A stretch of DNA of 35,799 bases from Actinomycetota bacterium (GCA_009726135.1 WLIQ01000008.1:1-35799); one strand, 5' to 3'. Shown: positions 26,098 to 33,477, counted from the first letter of the stretch. Numbers and translations: made by a program. Notes: a model not told the origin generated them from the letters alone.

Positions 26098-26196
26098 CTA
26101 TTTAGCGTTACGGCGCTGAATGCGAGTCTTCTTGAGAAGTTTCTTGTGCTTCTTCTTCGCCATGCGCTTGCGTCGCTTTTTAATTACGGAACCCAT
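26098..26196 (-). CDS. Small ribosomal protein bS22-type (AURKAIP1/COX24 domain), 32 residues
   Basis: A 32-residue very basic protein, [20 protein letters not shown] followed by [12 protein letters not shown]. Sixteen of its residues are Lys or Arg. It matches the tiny actinobacterial 30S protein bS22, known from mycobacterial ribosome structures, which shares the AURKAIP1/COX24 domain of mitochondrial proteins. The gene is only 99 bases and easily missed. GAGAG lies about nine bases upstream of the ATG. It follows proC and the propeller-like gene on the same strand; proximity to proC is common in actinobacteria. It ends three bases from the convergent protease gene. Confidence 0.93.
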   Translation of the reverse strand: MGSVIKKRRKRMAKKKHKKLLKKTRIQRRNAK

Positions 26197-26247
26197 ATGT
26201 CACGCTCTCATTTCATTCATCGATGTCCTTGGGGCGTTAGATTACCT

Positions 26248-27414
26248 CTAGTTGAGGGTAAAAATCGAAACGGTATCTGCGCTTGCGCTGATGCACATAA
26301 TTCCAAAATCCTTAGATAAATAGAGCCCGAGCACGTCAATCTGTTCTATCGGTGCGCTGTAGCCCCCTGTGATGGCACCTTTTGCATCAAAAGTTAGTAG
26401 CAGTGGCGTTGGAGCCTTGGGTAACCAATTCGCTAATTGAGTAAGAGCGCCTTTTGATTGGAAAAATGCGTAGGTTGATCCTGATATAAAAGTTTTTCCA
26501 TTAGAAGCAAATCTGTAGGTCCACGTCGGTAGATATGAGTTTGAAAACTTTGTAATAGCGCTTTCAGCCTTGGTGCCCGTAATAACTTCTCCACCGAGCA
26601 AAATTGAAGTTGAAGCACTGCTCCAATTTCGTAATGCCTTTGGTGCAGAACTGCGAACAACTGAAATGACTTTGCCAACTTTAGAAATCTTAACAATTAC
26701 TCCATCGACTTTACCAGCTAGTTTTTTGCCACTTAAAGTTTCAGAACTAGAGCCAACTACTGTCATTGATCCATCAGCAGCTTTAACTACTGCTTCGAAA
26801 TTAGTTGCACTCGTGCCAATAAATTTAGGCTTTGATATCTTGCCTGATAAATCTGCACTAATTACTGCTCCTGAACTTCCAACTGCAGTCAAAGCAGTTT
26901 TATTAACCGTAATGGCATTAATTAGAATTGGGGATGCAAGTTGTAGTGAGTATTGCGCTAGCGCTTGTGAGTTTGGATCTATAGACCACAAAGTAAAAGC
27001 ATCTAAGTCAGTAGTAAAAATATCTGGAATTACTGTGATGTTGTCTGGATTTAGCGGACTGAGACTTGGCAATGGAGTTGGTGTTGCTCGCTGTAATGAA
27101 GTTGAACCAGCAATCCAAATCGTTCCAGTACTATCAACAGTCGCTGCAGATGCAACTGAAGGCGAGGCGTTATCTAAGTCGATTCTCCATAGCTCTTTTC
27201 CAGTTACATCCATGCCTTTAGCAAATGATTTATCGCCCTTATTGCCATAGACCACAATTGTTTTGCCGCTTGTGACTAAACCAGCGAACTCATCTAGGCT
27301 TGAAACAGTTGTAATTAACTTTAAAGGTTTAACTACTGGTTTCTTGGTAGCAGCTAAAGCTTGAGAATTAAAGAGGAGCGTTGAGATTACAACAAGTGAA
27401 AAAAGGCGTTTCAC
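26248..27414 (-). CDS. Secreted protein of unknown function, propeller-like repeats
   Basis: I do not recognise a named family. The 388-residue product has a signal peptide (MKRLFSLVVISTLLFNSQALA) and no lipobox. The mature part is rich in Ser, Thr, Ala and Val, with short repeated strand units such as GKTIVVYGNKG, STGTIWIAGSTS, KTALTAVGSSG and DGSMTVVGSSSE, which suggests a PQQ/quinoprotein-like beta-propeller without recognisable catalytic residues. A proline-rich loop (TPTPLPSLSPLNPD) interrupts it. The ATG overlaps the proC stop by four bases, so it is probably translated together with proC, an unexpected partner. Extracytoplasmic location is well supported; role unknown. Confidence 0.75.
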   Translation of the reverse strand: MKRLFSLVVISTLLFNSQALAATKKPVVKPLKLITTVSSLDEFAGLVTSGKTIVVYGNKGDKSFAKGMDVTGKELWRIDLDNASPSVASAATVDSTGTIWIAGSTSLQRATPTPLPSLSPLNPDNITVIPDIFTTDLDAFTLWSIDPNSQALAQYSLQLASPILINAITVNKTALTAVGSSGAVISADLSGKISKPKFIGTSATNFEAVVKAADGSMTVVGSSSETLSGKKLAGKVDGVIVKISKVGKVISVVRSSAPKALRNWSSASTSILLGGEVITGTKAESAITKFSNSYLPTWTYRFASNGKTFISGSTYAFFQSKGALTQLANWLPKAPTPLLLTFDAKGAITGGYSAPIEQIDVLGLYLSKDFGIMCISASADTVSIFTLN

Positions 27415-28205
27415 GCTAATTCCTGCGAGCGATCGCGCGCAGCTTTCATTGCGCTGGCAATAATTTCGCCAATCTGGTCGGATTCAAATGATGCTAGCGC
27501 TGCGGCGGTGGTGCCGTTAGGACTTGTCACATTTTCACGCAAAGTTGTTGCGCTTTTGCCAGATTCACCAAGGAGTTTTGCTGCGCCAACAATTGTTTGC
27601 ACTGTAAGCGTTGTAGCATCGGCATCAGATAAGCCAAGCGATTTTGCTCCAGCTACCATAGCTTCAACAAATCTGAAGAAGTAGGCAGGACCTGATCCGC
27701 TTGTTGCAGTTACTGCATCTTGTAAGTCTTCAGAAACTTGAATTACTTTTCCGGTTGCAGCAAGGAATCCCATTACAAAAGCGTTCTGCTCTGCGCTAAC
27801 GCCCAACCCCAAAGACACCGCAGCCATTCCAGCTCCGACCATTGTTGGAGTATTTGGCATGACTCGTACAACAGGGTTACTTGTTCCAAGGCCTGCTTCA
27901 ATGAATGCGATTTTCTTACCTGCGGCAAAAGTGATTACTAACGCCGACGTATTAATACTGCCTTTGATTTCTTCGAGTACTGCCGTCATATCTTGTGGCT
28001 TAACTACTAAAAGCAGGGCATCGGCCTTTGCTACGTTAGCTGATAAATCAGCAACACGTATTCCATAGCGGGCTATTAATTCATCGGCGCGATCTTTACG
28101 TTTTTCAGAGATAACAATGGATTGTGGTGAAACACCATAAGAAATTAGGGCAGCAATAAGGGCTTCACCCATTACGCCAGCCCCAATTACTCCAACTTGT
28201 TTCAT
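27411..28205 (-). CDS. proC: Pyrroline-5-carboxylate reductase (ProC)
   Basis: Last step of proline synthesis: reduces pyrroline-5-carboxylate with NAD(P)H. The 264-residue protein has an N-terminal Rossmann fold (VGVIGAGVMGEAL), LLVVKPQDM, RVMPNTPTMVGAGM, and the C-terminal dimerisation/active-site region ATSGSGPAYFFRFVEAM followed by LRENVTSPNGTTAAALASFE, the ProC signature. TAGGCT lies six bases before the ATG at 28205 with no ribosome site, suggesting a leaderless message. It is first in a proC-propeller protein-bS22 run and divergent from the cysteine-rich gene. Confidence 0.97.
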   Translation of the reverse strand: MKQVGVIGAGVMGEALIAALISYGVSPQSIVISEKRKDRADELIARYGIRVADLSANVAKADALLLVVKPQDMTAVLEEIKGSINTSALVITFAAGKKIAFIEAGLGTSNPVVRVMPNTPTMVGAGMAAVSLGLGVSAEQNAFVMGFLAATGKVIQVSEDLQDAVTATSGSGPAYFFRFVEAMVAGAKSLGLSDADATTLTVQTIVGAAKLLGESGKSATTLRENVTSPNGTTAAALASFESDQIGEIIASAMKAARDRSQELA

Positions 28206-28211
28206 GTAATA

Positions 28212-28217
28212 AGCCTA
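28212..28217 (-). promoter_or_regulatory. Putative -10 element TAGGCT of proC
   Basis: TAGGCT on the minus strand with exactly six bases (TATTAC) to the ATG of proC. It is one arm of a 7-base inverted repeat (AGCCTAC at 28212-28218, GTAGGCT at 28229-28235, 10-base loop); the other arm is the matching hexamer of the divergent gene. Confidence 0.5.
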
Positions 28218-28229
28218 CCTTTATGCCTG

Positions 28230-28235
28230 TAGGCT
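28230..28235 (+). promoter_or_regulatory. Putative -10 element TAGGCT of the cysteine-rich gene
   Basis: TAGGCT on the plus strand, eight bases before the ATG at 28244. It mirrors the proC hexamer across a 10-base centre. Its position argues against the earlier in-frame ATG at 28223, which would lie upstream of the promoter. Confidence 0.45.
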
Positions 28236-28243
28236 CTGCGACT

Positions 28244-29056
28244 ATGTCAGAAATAAAACCAGGGTTTGCGCGTGATTGGGTTGAATTTAGCGACCCAAAT
28301 GACGAAGAAGAAATCTTCAAGTGTGACCTCACATGGTTGACCTCTTTTTGGACCTGTATTTATGGTGATGGTTGCCAAGGTGTATTTAAAAATCAACCAT
28401 TTAGTGGTTGCTGCACTGAAGGTGCCATGTATACCGACGAAGATGATGAGAAGCGCACTGATAAAGCTGCGGCTTATTTAACTCCCGACATGTGGCAGTT
28501 TTATTCAGAAGCTCGCCCAAAAAAGCCAGGTGGCGCTCTACGTATTTCAGAAAAAGATGAAGATGGCGATCGCAAAACTCGTCGCGTTGAAGATGGTTGC
28601 ATTTTCTTAAACCGTAAAGGTTATGAAGCAGAAGGTTTCACTGGTTCATTTGGTTGCGTACTTCATCACTTAGCAATTAAAGAAAAGAAACACTTTGTTG
28701 ATACAAAGCCTGATGTCTGCTGGCAGTTGCCATTGCGTCGCAGTTTTGAAACTCGCGAAGTTGGCGAGCGCGAATATTCAATTACCGTCATTGGTGAATA
28801 CGAACGCCTTGCATGGGGCGATGGCGGAGATGATTTCGATTGGTACTGCACTAGTAATCCCGAAGCGCATGTGGGCACAGAGCCGGTATATATCTCCAAT
28901 AAATATGAACTTCAAAAACTCATGGGCGAAGCCGCCTATGCCGAGCTTGCACGCTTGTGCGACATACGCGTTGCAGGAATCAAGGATGCCCAGAGCCGTT
29001 CTTTGCCGCTCTTTGTCATTCAACATCCAGCAACACTTGCTGCCCAGAAGAATTAG
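28244..29056 (+). CDS. Cysteine-rich protein of unknown function, possible metal or Fe-S binding
   Basis: A 270-residue cytoplasmic protein with ten cysteines: C27, C38, C44, C56, C57, C119, C138, C159, C202 and C239. The N-terminal cluster (FKCDLTWL, then CIYGDGC and SGCCTEGA) and the later GCIFLN and GFTGSFGCVLHHLA recall the DUF3109/YkgJ type of putative zinc or iron chelating proteins, though the spacing differs and I hold this loosely. An acidic/basic low-complexity stretch (DEDDEKR, EKDEDGDRKTRR) lies at 65-115. Aromatic residues are frequent. I chose the ATG at 28244 over 28223 because of the -10-like hexamer at 28230-28235. It precedes radA by 26 bases, but radA has its own hexamer. 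Confidence 0.82.
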   Translation: MSEIKPGFARDWVEFSDPNDEEEIFKCDLTWLTSFWTCIYGDGCQGVFKNQPFSGCCTEGAMYTDEDDEKRTDKAAAYLTPDMWQFYSEARPKKPGGALRISEKDEDGDRKTRRVEDGCIFLNRKGYEAEGFTGSFGCVLHHLAIKEKKHFVDTKPDVCWQLPLRRSFETREVGEREYSITVIGEYERLAWGDGGDDFDWYCTSNPEAHVGTEPVYISNKYELQKLMGEAAYAELARLCDIRVAGIKDAQSRSLPLFVIQHPATLAAQKN

Positions 29057-29070
29057 TCAGTACTTAGTTC

Positions 29071-29076
29071 TAGGCT
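29071..29076 (+). promoter_or_regulatory. Putative -10 element TAGGCT of radA
   Basis: TAGGCT with exactly six bases (CTACCT) to the ATG at 29083. It is the third copy of the same hexamer within 900 bases, and no Shine-Dalgarno is obvious. Confidence 0.5.
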
Positions 29077-29082
29077 CTACCT

Positions 29083-30450
29083 ATGGCCAAAGTCGAAAAG
29101 GATCCATTCCGCTGTAGTGAATGCGGTTGGAGCTCGCAAAAGTGGGTCGGCCGTTGCGGTGAATGCCAAGCTTGGGGCTCTGTTGAAGAGTTAGCTGCAC
29201 CTAAGAAACTCTCACTTGTTCCCGGAAATGTAACTAATAAAGCAACTCCTATTGGTGATGTTGATTTATCTGCCGCCCATGCACGTCCTACAGGAGTTTC
29301 TGAACTCGATCGCGTACTTGGTGGCGGACTTGTACCGGGAGCTGCGATCTTATTAGCCGGTGAACCCGGTGTTGGTAAATCAACGTTGCTGCTTTCAGTT
29401 GCAGCACAAACTGCCGCTAAAGGAATTCCAGCGCTCTATATCAGCGGTGAAGAATCTGCATCACAAGTTCGACTTCGCGCCGAACGTATCAAGGCAATCG
29501 ACCCACAGTTATTCCTTGCATCCGAAACTGATTTAGGCGCAGTAATTGCCCACATAGATGCAGTTAAGCCCCAGTTATTGATTATCGACTCAGTACAAAC
29601 AATTGGCAGCAGCACAGCCGATGGTTCACCCGGTGGAGTGACACAAGTGCGTGAAGTTGCTGGAGCCCTTATTCGAATTTGTAAAGATCGCGATATTACA
29701 TTGCTGCTTGTTGGCCATGTAACAAAAGATGGATCTATTGCTGGTCCACGTCTGTTAGAGCACATAGTTGATGTTGTTCTTCAGTTTGAAGGCGAGCGTC
29801 ACTCACGTCTTCGTTTGATTCGCGCAATAAAAAATCGCTTTGGTGCATCTGATGAAGTTGGTTGTTTTGATTTAAGTGATTCCGGAATCGAATCAGTTCT
29901 TGATCCCACAGGTTTATTTACTTCTCGTCACGCCGAACCAGTCCCTGGAACATGCGTAACAGTTACCCTCGAAGGTCGACGCCCATTACTTGCTGAAATC
30001 CAAGCGTTAGTAAGTCAGGGGCGCGAAAATGATTTTGGTAACGCCCGCCGTGTTGTTTCAGGTCTTGATTCTGCCCGCACATCAATGACTTTAGCTGTGC
30101 TCGAACTTCGCGCAGGAGTTCGCGTTGGCGGCCGCGATGTTTATGCAGCTACTGTCGGCGGAATGAAAATGTCAGAACCTGCTGCAGATTTAGCACTTGC
30201 TTTGGCAGTTGCATCTGCAGCTAAAGGTTTAGCTCTACCTTCTGACTTAGTTGCAATCGGTGAAGTTGGCTTAGCGGGCGAAATCCGAAAGGTCAGCGGT
30301 GTAGATCGTCGTCTGCAAGAAGCATTTCGCTTAGGTTTCAAGCGCGCGCTAGTTCCCACTGGATCTGAAACAAAAATCGCTGGAATGGAAATCGTTGAAG
30401 TTTCACGCCTTGACCAAGCACTCAAACGGGTAAAAATAACTGGCGAATGA
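29083..30450 (+). CDS. radA: DNA repair protein RadA
   Basis: A RecA-related ATPase that aids branch migration in recombination and repair. The 455-residue protein has the N-terminal zinc finger C11-C14-C25-C28 (CSECGWSS, CGECQAWG), Walker A GEPGVGKST (93-101), Walker B-like LLIIDSVQT, the RadA-specific KNRFG motif (250-254), and a C-terminal Lon-protease-like domain with VGEVGLAGEIRKV but no sign of active protease. Full length. It heads the radA-mutY-GNAT run; the mutY ATG overlaps its TGA by four bases. Confidence 0.97.
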   Translation: MAKVEKDPFRCSECGWSSQKWVGRCGECQAWGSVEELAAPKKLSLVPGNVTNKATPIGDVDLSAAHARPTGVSELDRVLGGGLVPGAAILLAGEPGVGKSTLLLSVAAQTAAKGIPALYISGEESASQVRLRAERIKAIDPQLFLASETDLGAVIAHIDAVKPQLLIIDSVQTIGSSTADGSPGGVTQVREVAGALIRICKDRDITLLLVGHVTKDGSIAGPRLLEHIVDVVLQFEGERHSRLRLIRAIKNRFGASDEVGCFDLSDSGIESVLDPTGLFTSRHAEPVPGTCVTVTLEGRRPLLAEIQALVSQGRENDFGNARRVVSGLDSARTSMTLAVLELRAGVRVGGRDVYAATVGGMKMSEPAADLALALAVASAAKGLALPSDLVAIGEVGLAGEIRKVSGVDRRLQEAFRLGFKRALVPTGSETKIAGMEIVEVSRLDQALKRVKITGE

Positions 30451-31298
30451 ACCAGCTAGAAAAACCGATAACTTCCTGGTTTAAGAAAAACAAACGCGAT
30501 CTGCCTTGGCGCAACACAACGCCTTGGGGCGTCATGGTTAGTGAATATATGTTGCAACAAACCCCCGTTAATCGAGTTCTTCCTAAATGGGATGAATGGA
30601 TGAACCGCTGGCCAACACCAAAAGATTTAGCCCAAGCATCTCCCGCCCAAGTCATTACGGCGTGGGGGCGACTTGGTTATCCGCGTCGAGCATTGCGCTT
30701 GCATGCTGCCGCACAAATAATCGCTGAAGATTTCGATAACCAAGTTCCACAAGATGTTGAAACTCTAAAAACTTTGCCAGGAATCGGTGAATATACCGCA
30801 GCTGCAATTGCTGCCTTTGCCTTTGAACAACAAACGCTAGTGATGGATGTAAATATCCGCAGGTTATTAACCCGCATCATCGATGGCAATGAACACGCAA
30901 AACCTGCACCAACAGTTAAAGAGAAAGCCTCACGACTTGCACTTCAGCCAACTAAAAATGCACACATCTGGGCCGCTGCAACTATGGAACTTGGTGCACT
31001 CGTCTGCACATCAAAGAATCCAATCTGCGAACAGTGCCCAGTTATCGGGCAATGCAACTGGCGCAAAAATGGTTATCCAAAAACAGATTTAGTTCGTAAA
31101 TCACAGGATTGGCACGGCACCGATAGAAAATGCCGAGGAACGATTGTCCAAGCTCTGCGTGAGAATGAATCACTCACTGAAAACGCAATCAAGAAACTCT
31201 GGCCAGATGAGTCACAAGTAGAAAGAGCTTTAAAAACTCTGCAACAAGATTTACTCATAGAAGCTATCGCCCGTAACCGTTATAGACTTCCACAATGA
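30447..31298 (+). CDS. mutY: Adenine DNA glycosylase (MutY), form lacking the NUDIX-like domain
   Basis: Removes adenine mispaired with 8-oxoguanine. The 283-residue protein has the HhH-GPD fold: catalytic E33 (VSEYMLQQTPV), the hairpin LPGIGEYTAAAI (110-121) with D134 (VMDVNIRR), and the [4Fe-4S] ligands C187, C194, C197 and C203 (C-x6-C-x2-C-x5-C). It is shorter than E. coli MutY (about 350). The C-terminal 75 residues read like a winged helix (GTIVQALRENESLTENAIKK) instead of the NUDIX-like 8-oxoguanine reader. The ATG overlaps the radA stop and its TGA overlaps the GNAT start, so it is translationally coupled to both. Confidence 0.94.
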   Translation: MNQLEKPITSWFKKNKRDLPWRNTTPWGVMVSEYMLQQTPVNRVLPKWDEWMNRWPTPKDLAQASPAQVITAWGRLGYPRRALRLHAAAQIIAEDFDNQVPQDVETLKTLPGIGEYTAAAIAAFAFEQQTLVMDVNIRRLLTRIIDGNEHAKPAPTVKEKASRLALQPTKNAHIWAAATMELGALVCTSKNPICEQCPVIGQCNWRKNGYPKTDLVRKSQDWHGTDRKCRGTIVQALRENESLTENAIKKLWPDESQVERALKTLQQDLLIEAIARNRYRLPQ

Positions 31299-31792
31299 AT
31301 ACGTCTGGGAATACGTCTGGGATTCGCATAGCCGTTAAAGTTGATGGACCGCGAATCCTGCAACTCATTAAGGATTTAGCAGAGTATGAAAAGGCTCCGC
31401 TAGAAGCTAAGGCCACATTGCAACAAATTGAAGAAACTATTTTTAGTGATAAGCCGACTGCCTTTTGCCATGTTGCTGAAGTAGATGGCCAAGTAATCGG
31501 AATTGCTATCTGGTTCCTTAACTACTCAACGTGGCTAGGCAAACCCGGAATGTATTTAGAAGATCTCTATGTTGACCCTGCTCATCGTGGTAAAGGTTTC
31601 GGAATGGGATTTCTAAAAACTCTTGCAAAGATCTGTGTCGAACGTGGATATGAAAGATTCCAATGGTGGGTTCTAGATTGGAATGAACCATCCATTGAAC
31701 TCTATAAATCCATTGGCGCAGTGGCCATGGATGAATGGACAGTTTTCCGACTTAGTGGAGATCCATTAAAGGTTTTTGCCGGTAACGCTTAA
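31295..31792 (+). CDS. GNAT family N-acetyltransferase
   Basis: An acetyl-CoA dependent acetyltransferase of 165 residues. The acetyl-CoA loop is RGKGFG (98-103) after the strand MYLEDLYVDP, and WWVLDWNEPSIELYKSIGA forms the C-terminal signature. The overall pattern (ILQLIKDLAEYEKAP near the start, YLEDLYV, NEPSIELYKSIGA) resembles the diamine (spermidine/spermine) acetyltransferase-like branch, but the substrate is uncertain. The start overlaps the mutY stop. Codons 2-9 are a perfect 12-base tandem duplication, coding NTSGNTSG. The stop overlaps the convergent SOUL gene by four bases. Confidence 0.9.
   Translation: MNTSGNTSGIRIAVKVDGPRILQLIKDLAEYEKAPLEAKATLQQIEETIFSDKPTAFCHVAEVDGQVIGIAIWFLNYSTWLGKPGMYLEDLYVDPAHRGKGFGMGFLKTLAKICVERGYERFQWWVLDWNEPSIELYKSIGAVAMDEWTVFRLSGDPLKVFAGNA
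31298..31321 (+). repeat. 12-base tandem duplication at the start of the GNAT gene
   Basis: Two perfect copies of AATACGTCTGGG (31298-31309 and 31310-31321). The unit length is a multiple of three, so the frame is kept and the product gains an NTSG repeat. It looks like recent slippage. Confidence 0.9.
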
Positions 31793-32310
31793 ATAATTGG
31801 AATCACAATTTCGTTGTACTGCAAAAAGCCCGGCTTAAATGGTGGATCAAAGCGAGCGATTCTGGTTTCGTCAGAGAGTGCCACGTTTTCTTTTTCGGCA
31901 GCGGCACGAAGCGCGGCGATTTTCTGTGCAGATAATGCAGTAGTCGCTTTCCCGCGAAATGAAACAGCTACACAAATCTCTACACCAAGTTCGCGCAAAA
32001 CAACTCTAGAATCAATTGGCAGAGGCATATCAGCAAGTGTGCTTCCTGCGGGCATTACGAATGAAACAAACCATTTACCCTCGGTGAGGTTCTCGGATTT
32101 TTGTGCAGTGATCACAGGAGCAGTCATAGCTATTTTCTCCGCAGTTTTATTTCCTTGAGAGATGTAGCTAAAGAGTGATCTGAAAGCAGAACTTCCCGCA
32201 TCGGAATAGCTAGCAGAAGTTTTAACTTCGGCAACTACACAAGGAGCATATTCACGAATTTCAAACTCTGAATAAGTTTTTATTACGGTGAACTCTTGTC
32301 TTTTGGTCAT
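31789..32310 (-). CDS. SOUL family heme-binding-type protein
   Basis: A 173-residue SOUL/HBP family protein. It shows the family start FTVIKTYSEFEIREYAPCVVAEV split over 7-29, the SAFRSLFSYISQGNKTAEKIAMTAPV block (41-66), a central FVSFVMPAG, and the end PGFLQYNEIVIPI. Some relatives bind heme or porphyrin; no sure heme ligand is visible here. It follows the molybdoenzyme gene by 22 bases on the same strand and may share its message, but TAACCT five bases before the ATG, with GGAG further up, could give it its own start. Its stop overlaps the GNAT stop by four bases. Confidence 0.9.
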   Translation of the reverse strand: MTKRQEFTVIKTYSEFEIREYAPCVVAEVKTSASYSDAGSSAFRSLFSYISQGNKTAEKIAMTAPVITAQKSENLTEGKWFVSFVMPAGSTLADMPLPIDSRVVLRELGVEICVAVSFRGKATTALSAQKIAALRAAAEKENVALSDETRIARFDPPFKPGFLQYNEIVIPII

Positions 32311-32332
32311 AGTTGAGGTTACTCCAAAGTTA

Positions 32333-33400
32333 TTAAATTGCCTTCACGTTTATTGTATGCCAGCCCTCTGCTCCATTAGGAAGAATAGGAACATTGGCCT
32401 GCGATTGTAGTTTTCCATCGCCGTCAGTTGCGCGCACGGTGATCCGGTGATTTCCCTTGGTGGCATTCCAATCAATCCACCACTGACGCCATGATGTTTT
32501 GGCAATCTCTGGTCCAAGAGTTGCGGTACGCCATGGTTGATTATCAATTTTAATTTCAATTTTAGATATTCCTGTTAGCGCCGCCCAAGCAACTCCAGCA
32601 ATTGCAATTGGGCCGACAGAAAGCTCCCCATTATTTGAGGGAGTGTCAATTCGCGATTGCGTTTTAATTGGACCGCGTTCTGACCACCCTTGATCAATCC
32701 AGTACCCATGTTTTTGATCAAAGCGAGTAAGTTCAATTCGCATAAGCCACTTGGTAGCAGACACATAACCATAAAGCCCGGGCACGATAATGCGCGCAGG
32801 CCAACCGTTTCTATCCGGCAAAACTTCACCGTTCATTCCAATTACAATCATTGCATCGCGCCCATCCAAGGCGGCAAGAGGAAAACCTGCTGAAAAACCA
32901 TCGACGGAGTAACCCATAATTTGGTCTGCATCTGCATGCGGCTGGGCTTCCTTAATCAGATCATCTAAACGAATTCCTTGCCAGCGAGCATTTCCAATTA
33001 ATGTGCCGCCAACTTCATTTGAAACGCAAGAAATTGTGTCATCGAGTTCAAATGTTGGGCGCGCGATCAATTGATCATACGTGAGTGATATTGGATTAGA
33101 GACTAAACCAACGATTTCTAACTTCCAGTTATCTAATGAAATCTGCGGAATAGTAAATGCAGTGTCGATACGAAAAAAATCTTTATTAGACGTAAAAAAC
33201 GGTGAGAGGCCAGGAGTCTTTAAGGCCGGATCAGGAGGCGGTGGCGCAAGTGGTTTTAGAGCTTTAGGAATTGCAGCCTTAGCTCTGTTTATCTGCACGA
33301 CCGCTTTATGGGTAAGAAGTTTTGCACCTGCAGTTGCAGTGATAGTTACAGCACCAATTGCACCTACAGCTTTAAGTAGGTTACGGCGCGAAATCTGCAT
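32333..33400 (-). CDS. Tat-exported molybdopterin-dependent oxidoreductase, sulfite oxidase family
   Basis: A 355-residue enzyme of the sulfite oxidase superfamily. The N-terminus has a twin-arginine signal SRRNLLK (4-10) and a hydrophobic stretch, so it is exported, folded with its cofactor, perhaps staying anchored. After a proline-rich linker (LAPPPPDP) comes the molybdopterin domain with the Mo-binding cysteine C125 (TISCVSNEVGG), GNARWQGIRLDDL and RNGWPARIIVPGLYGY, then a C-terminal Ig-like dimerisation domain (about 255-355). The substrate is not certain. The frame opens at a GTG at 33427; I prefer the ATG at 33400, which fits the Tat signal and has TACCGT seven bases upstream. Confidence 0.9.
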   Translation of the reverse strand: MQISRRNLLKAVGAIGAVTITATAGAKLLTHKAVVQINRAKAAIPKALKPLAPPPPDPALKTPGLSPFFTSNKDFFRIDTAFTIPQISLDNWKLEIVGLVSNPISLTYDQLIARPTFELDDTISCVSNEVGGTLIGNARWQGIRLDDLIKEAQPHADADQIMGYSVDGFSAGFPLAALDGRDAMIVIGMNGEVLPDRNGWPARIIVPGLYGYVSATKWLMRIELTRFDQKHGYWIDQGWSERGPIKTQSRIDTPSNNGELSVGPIAIAGVAWAALTGISKIEIKIDNQPWRTATLGPEIAKTSWRQWWIDWNATKGNHRITVRATDGDGKLQSQANVPILPNGAEGWHTINVKAI

Positions 33401-33407
33401 AGGCGCA

Positions 33408-33413
33408 ACGGTA
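33408..33413 (-). promoter_or_regulatory. Putative -10 element TACCGT of the molybdoenzyme gene
   Basis: TACCGT on the minus strand, seven bases before the ATG at 33400. There is no ribosome site. It supports the ATG over the GTG at 33427. Confidence 0.4.
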
Positions 33414-33477
33414 ACCCTGATTTGCACTCACTGCCATTGGAAATTACTGTGCTTTTTGTTTGGCCGAAAATTTATAT

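Noticed and set aside
26570-27250. A 226-codon open frame on the plus strand, antisense to the secreted propeller-like gene
   Set aside because: The hydrophobic Val/Leu/Pro-rich translation mirrors the Ser/Thr/Asn/Lys-rich coding strand. The opposite frame has a proper signal peptide and overlaps proC in the usual coupled manner.
33428-33477. Possible terminator after clpC
   Set aside because: The stretch is A+T-rich with short T runs, but I find no stem of six or more paired bases followed by a T tract. No convincing hairpin terminator was seen in the other gaps either.
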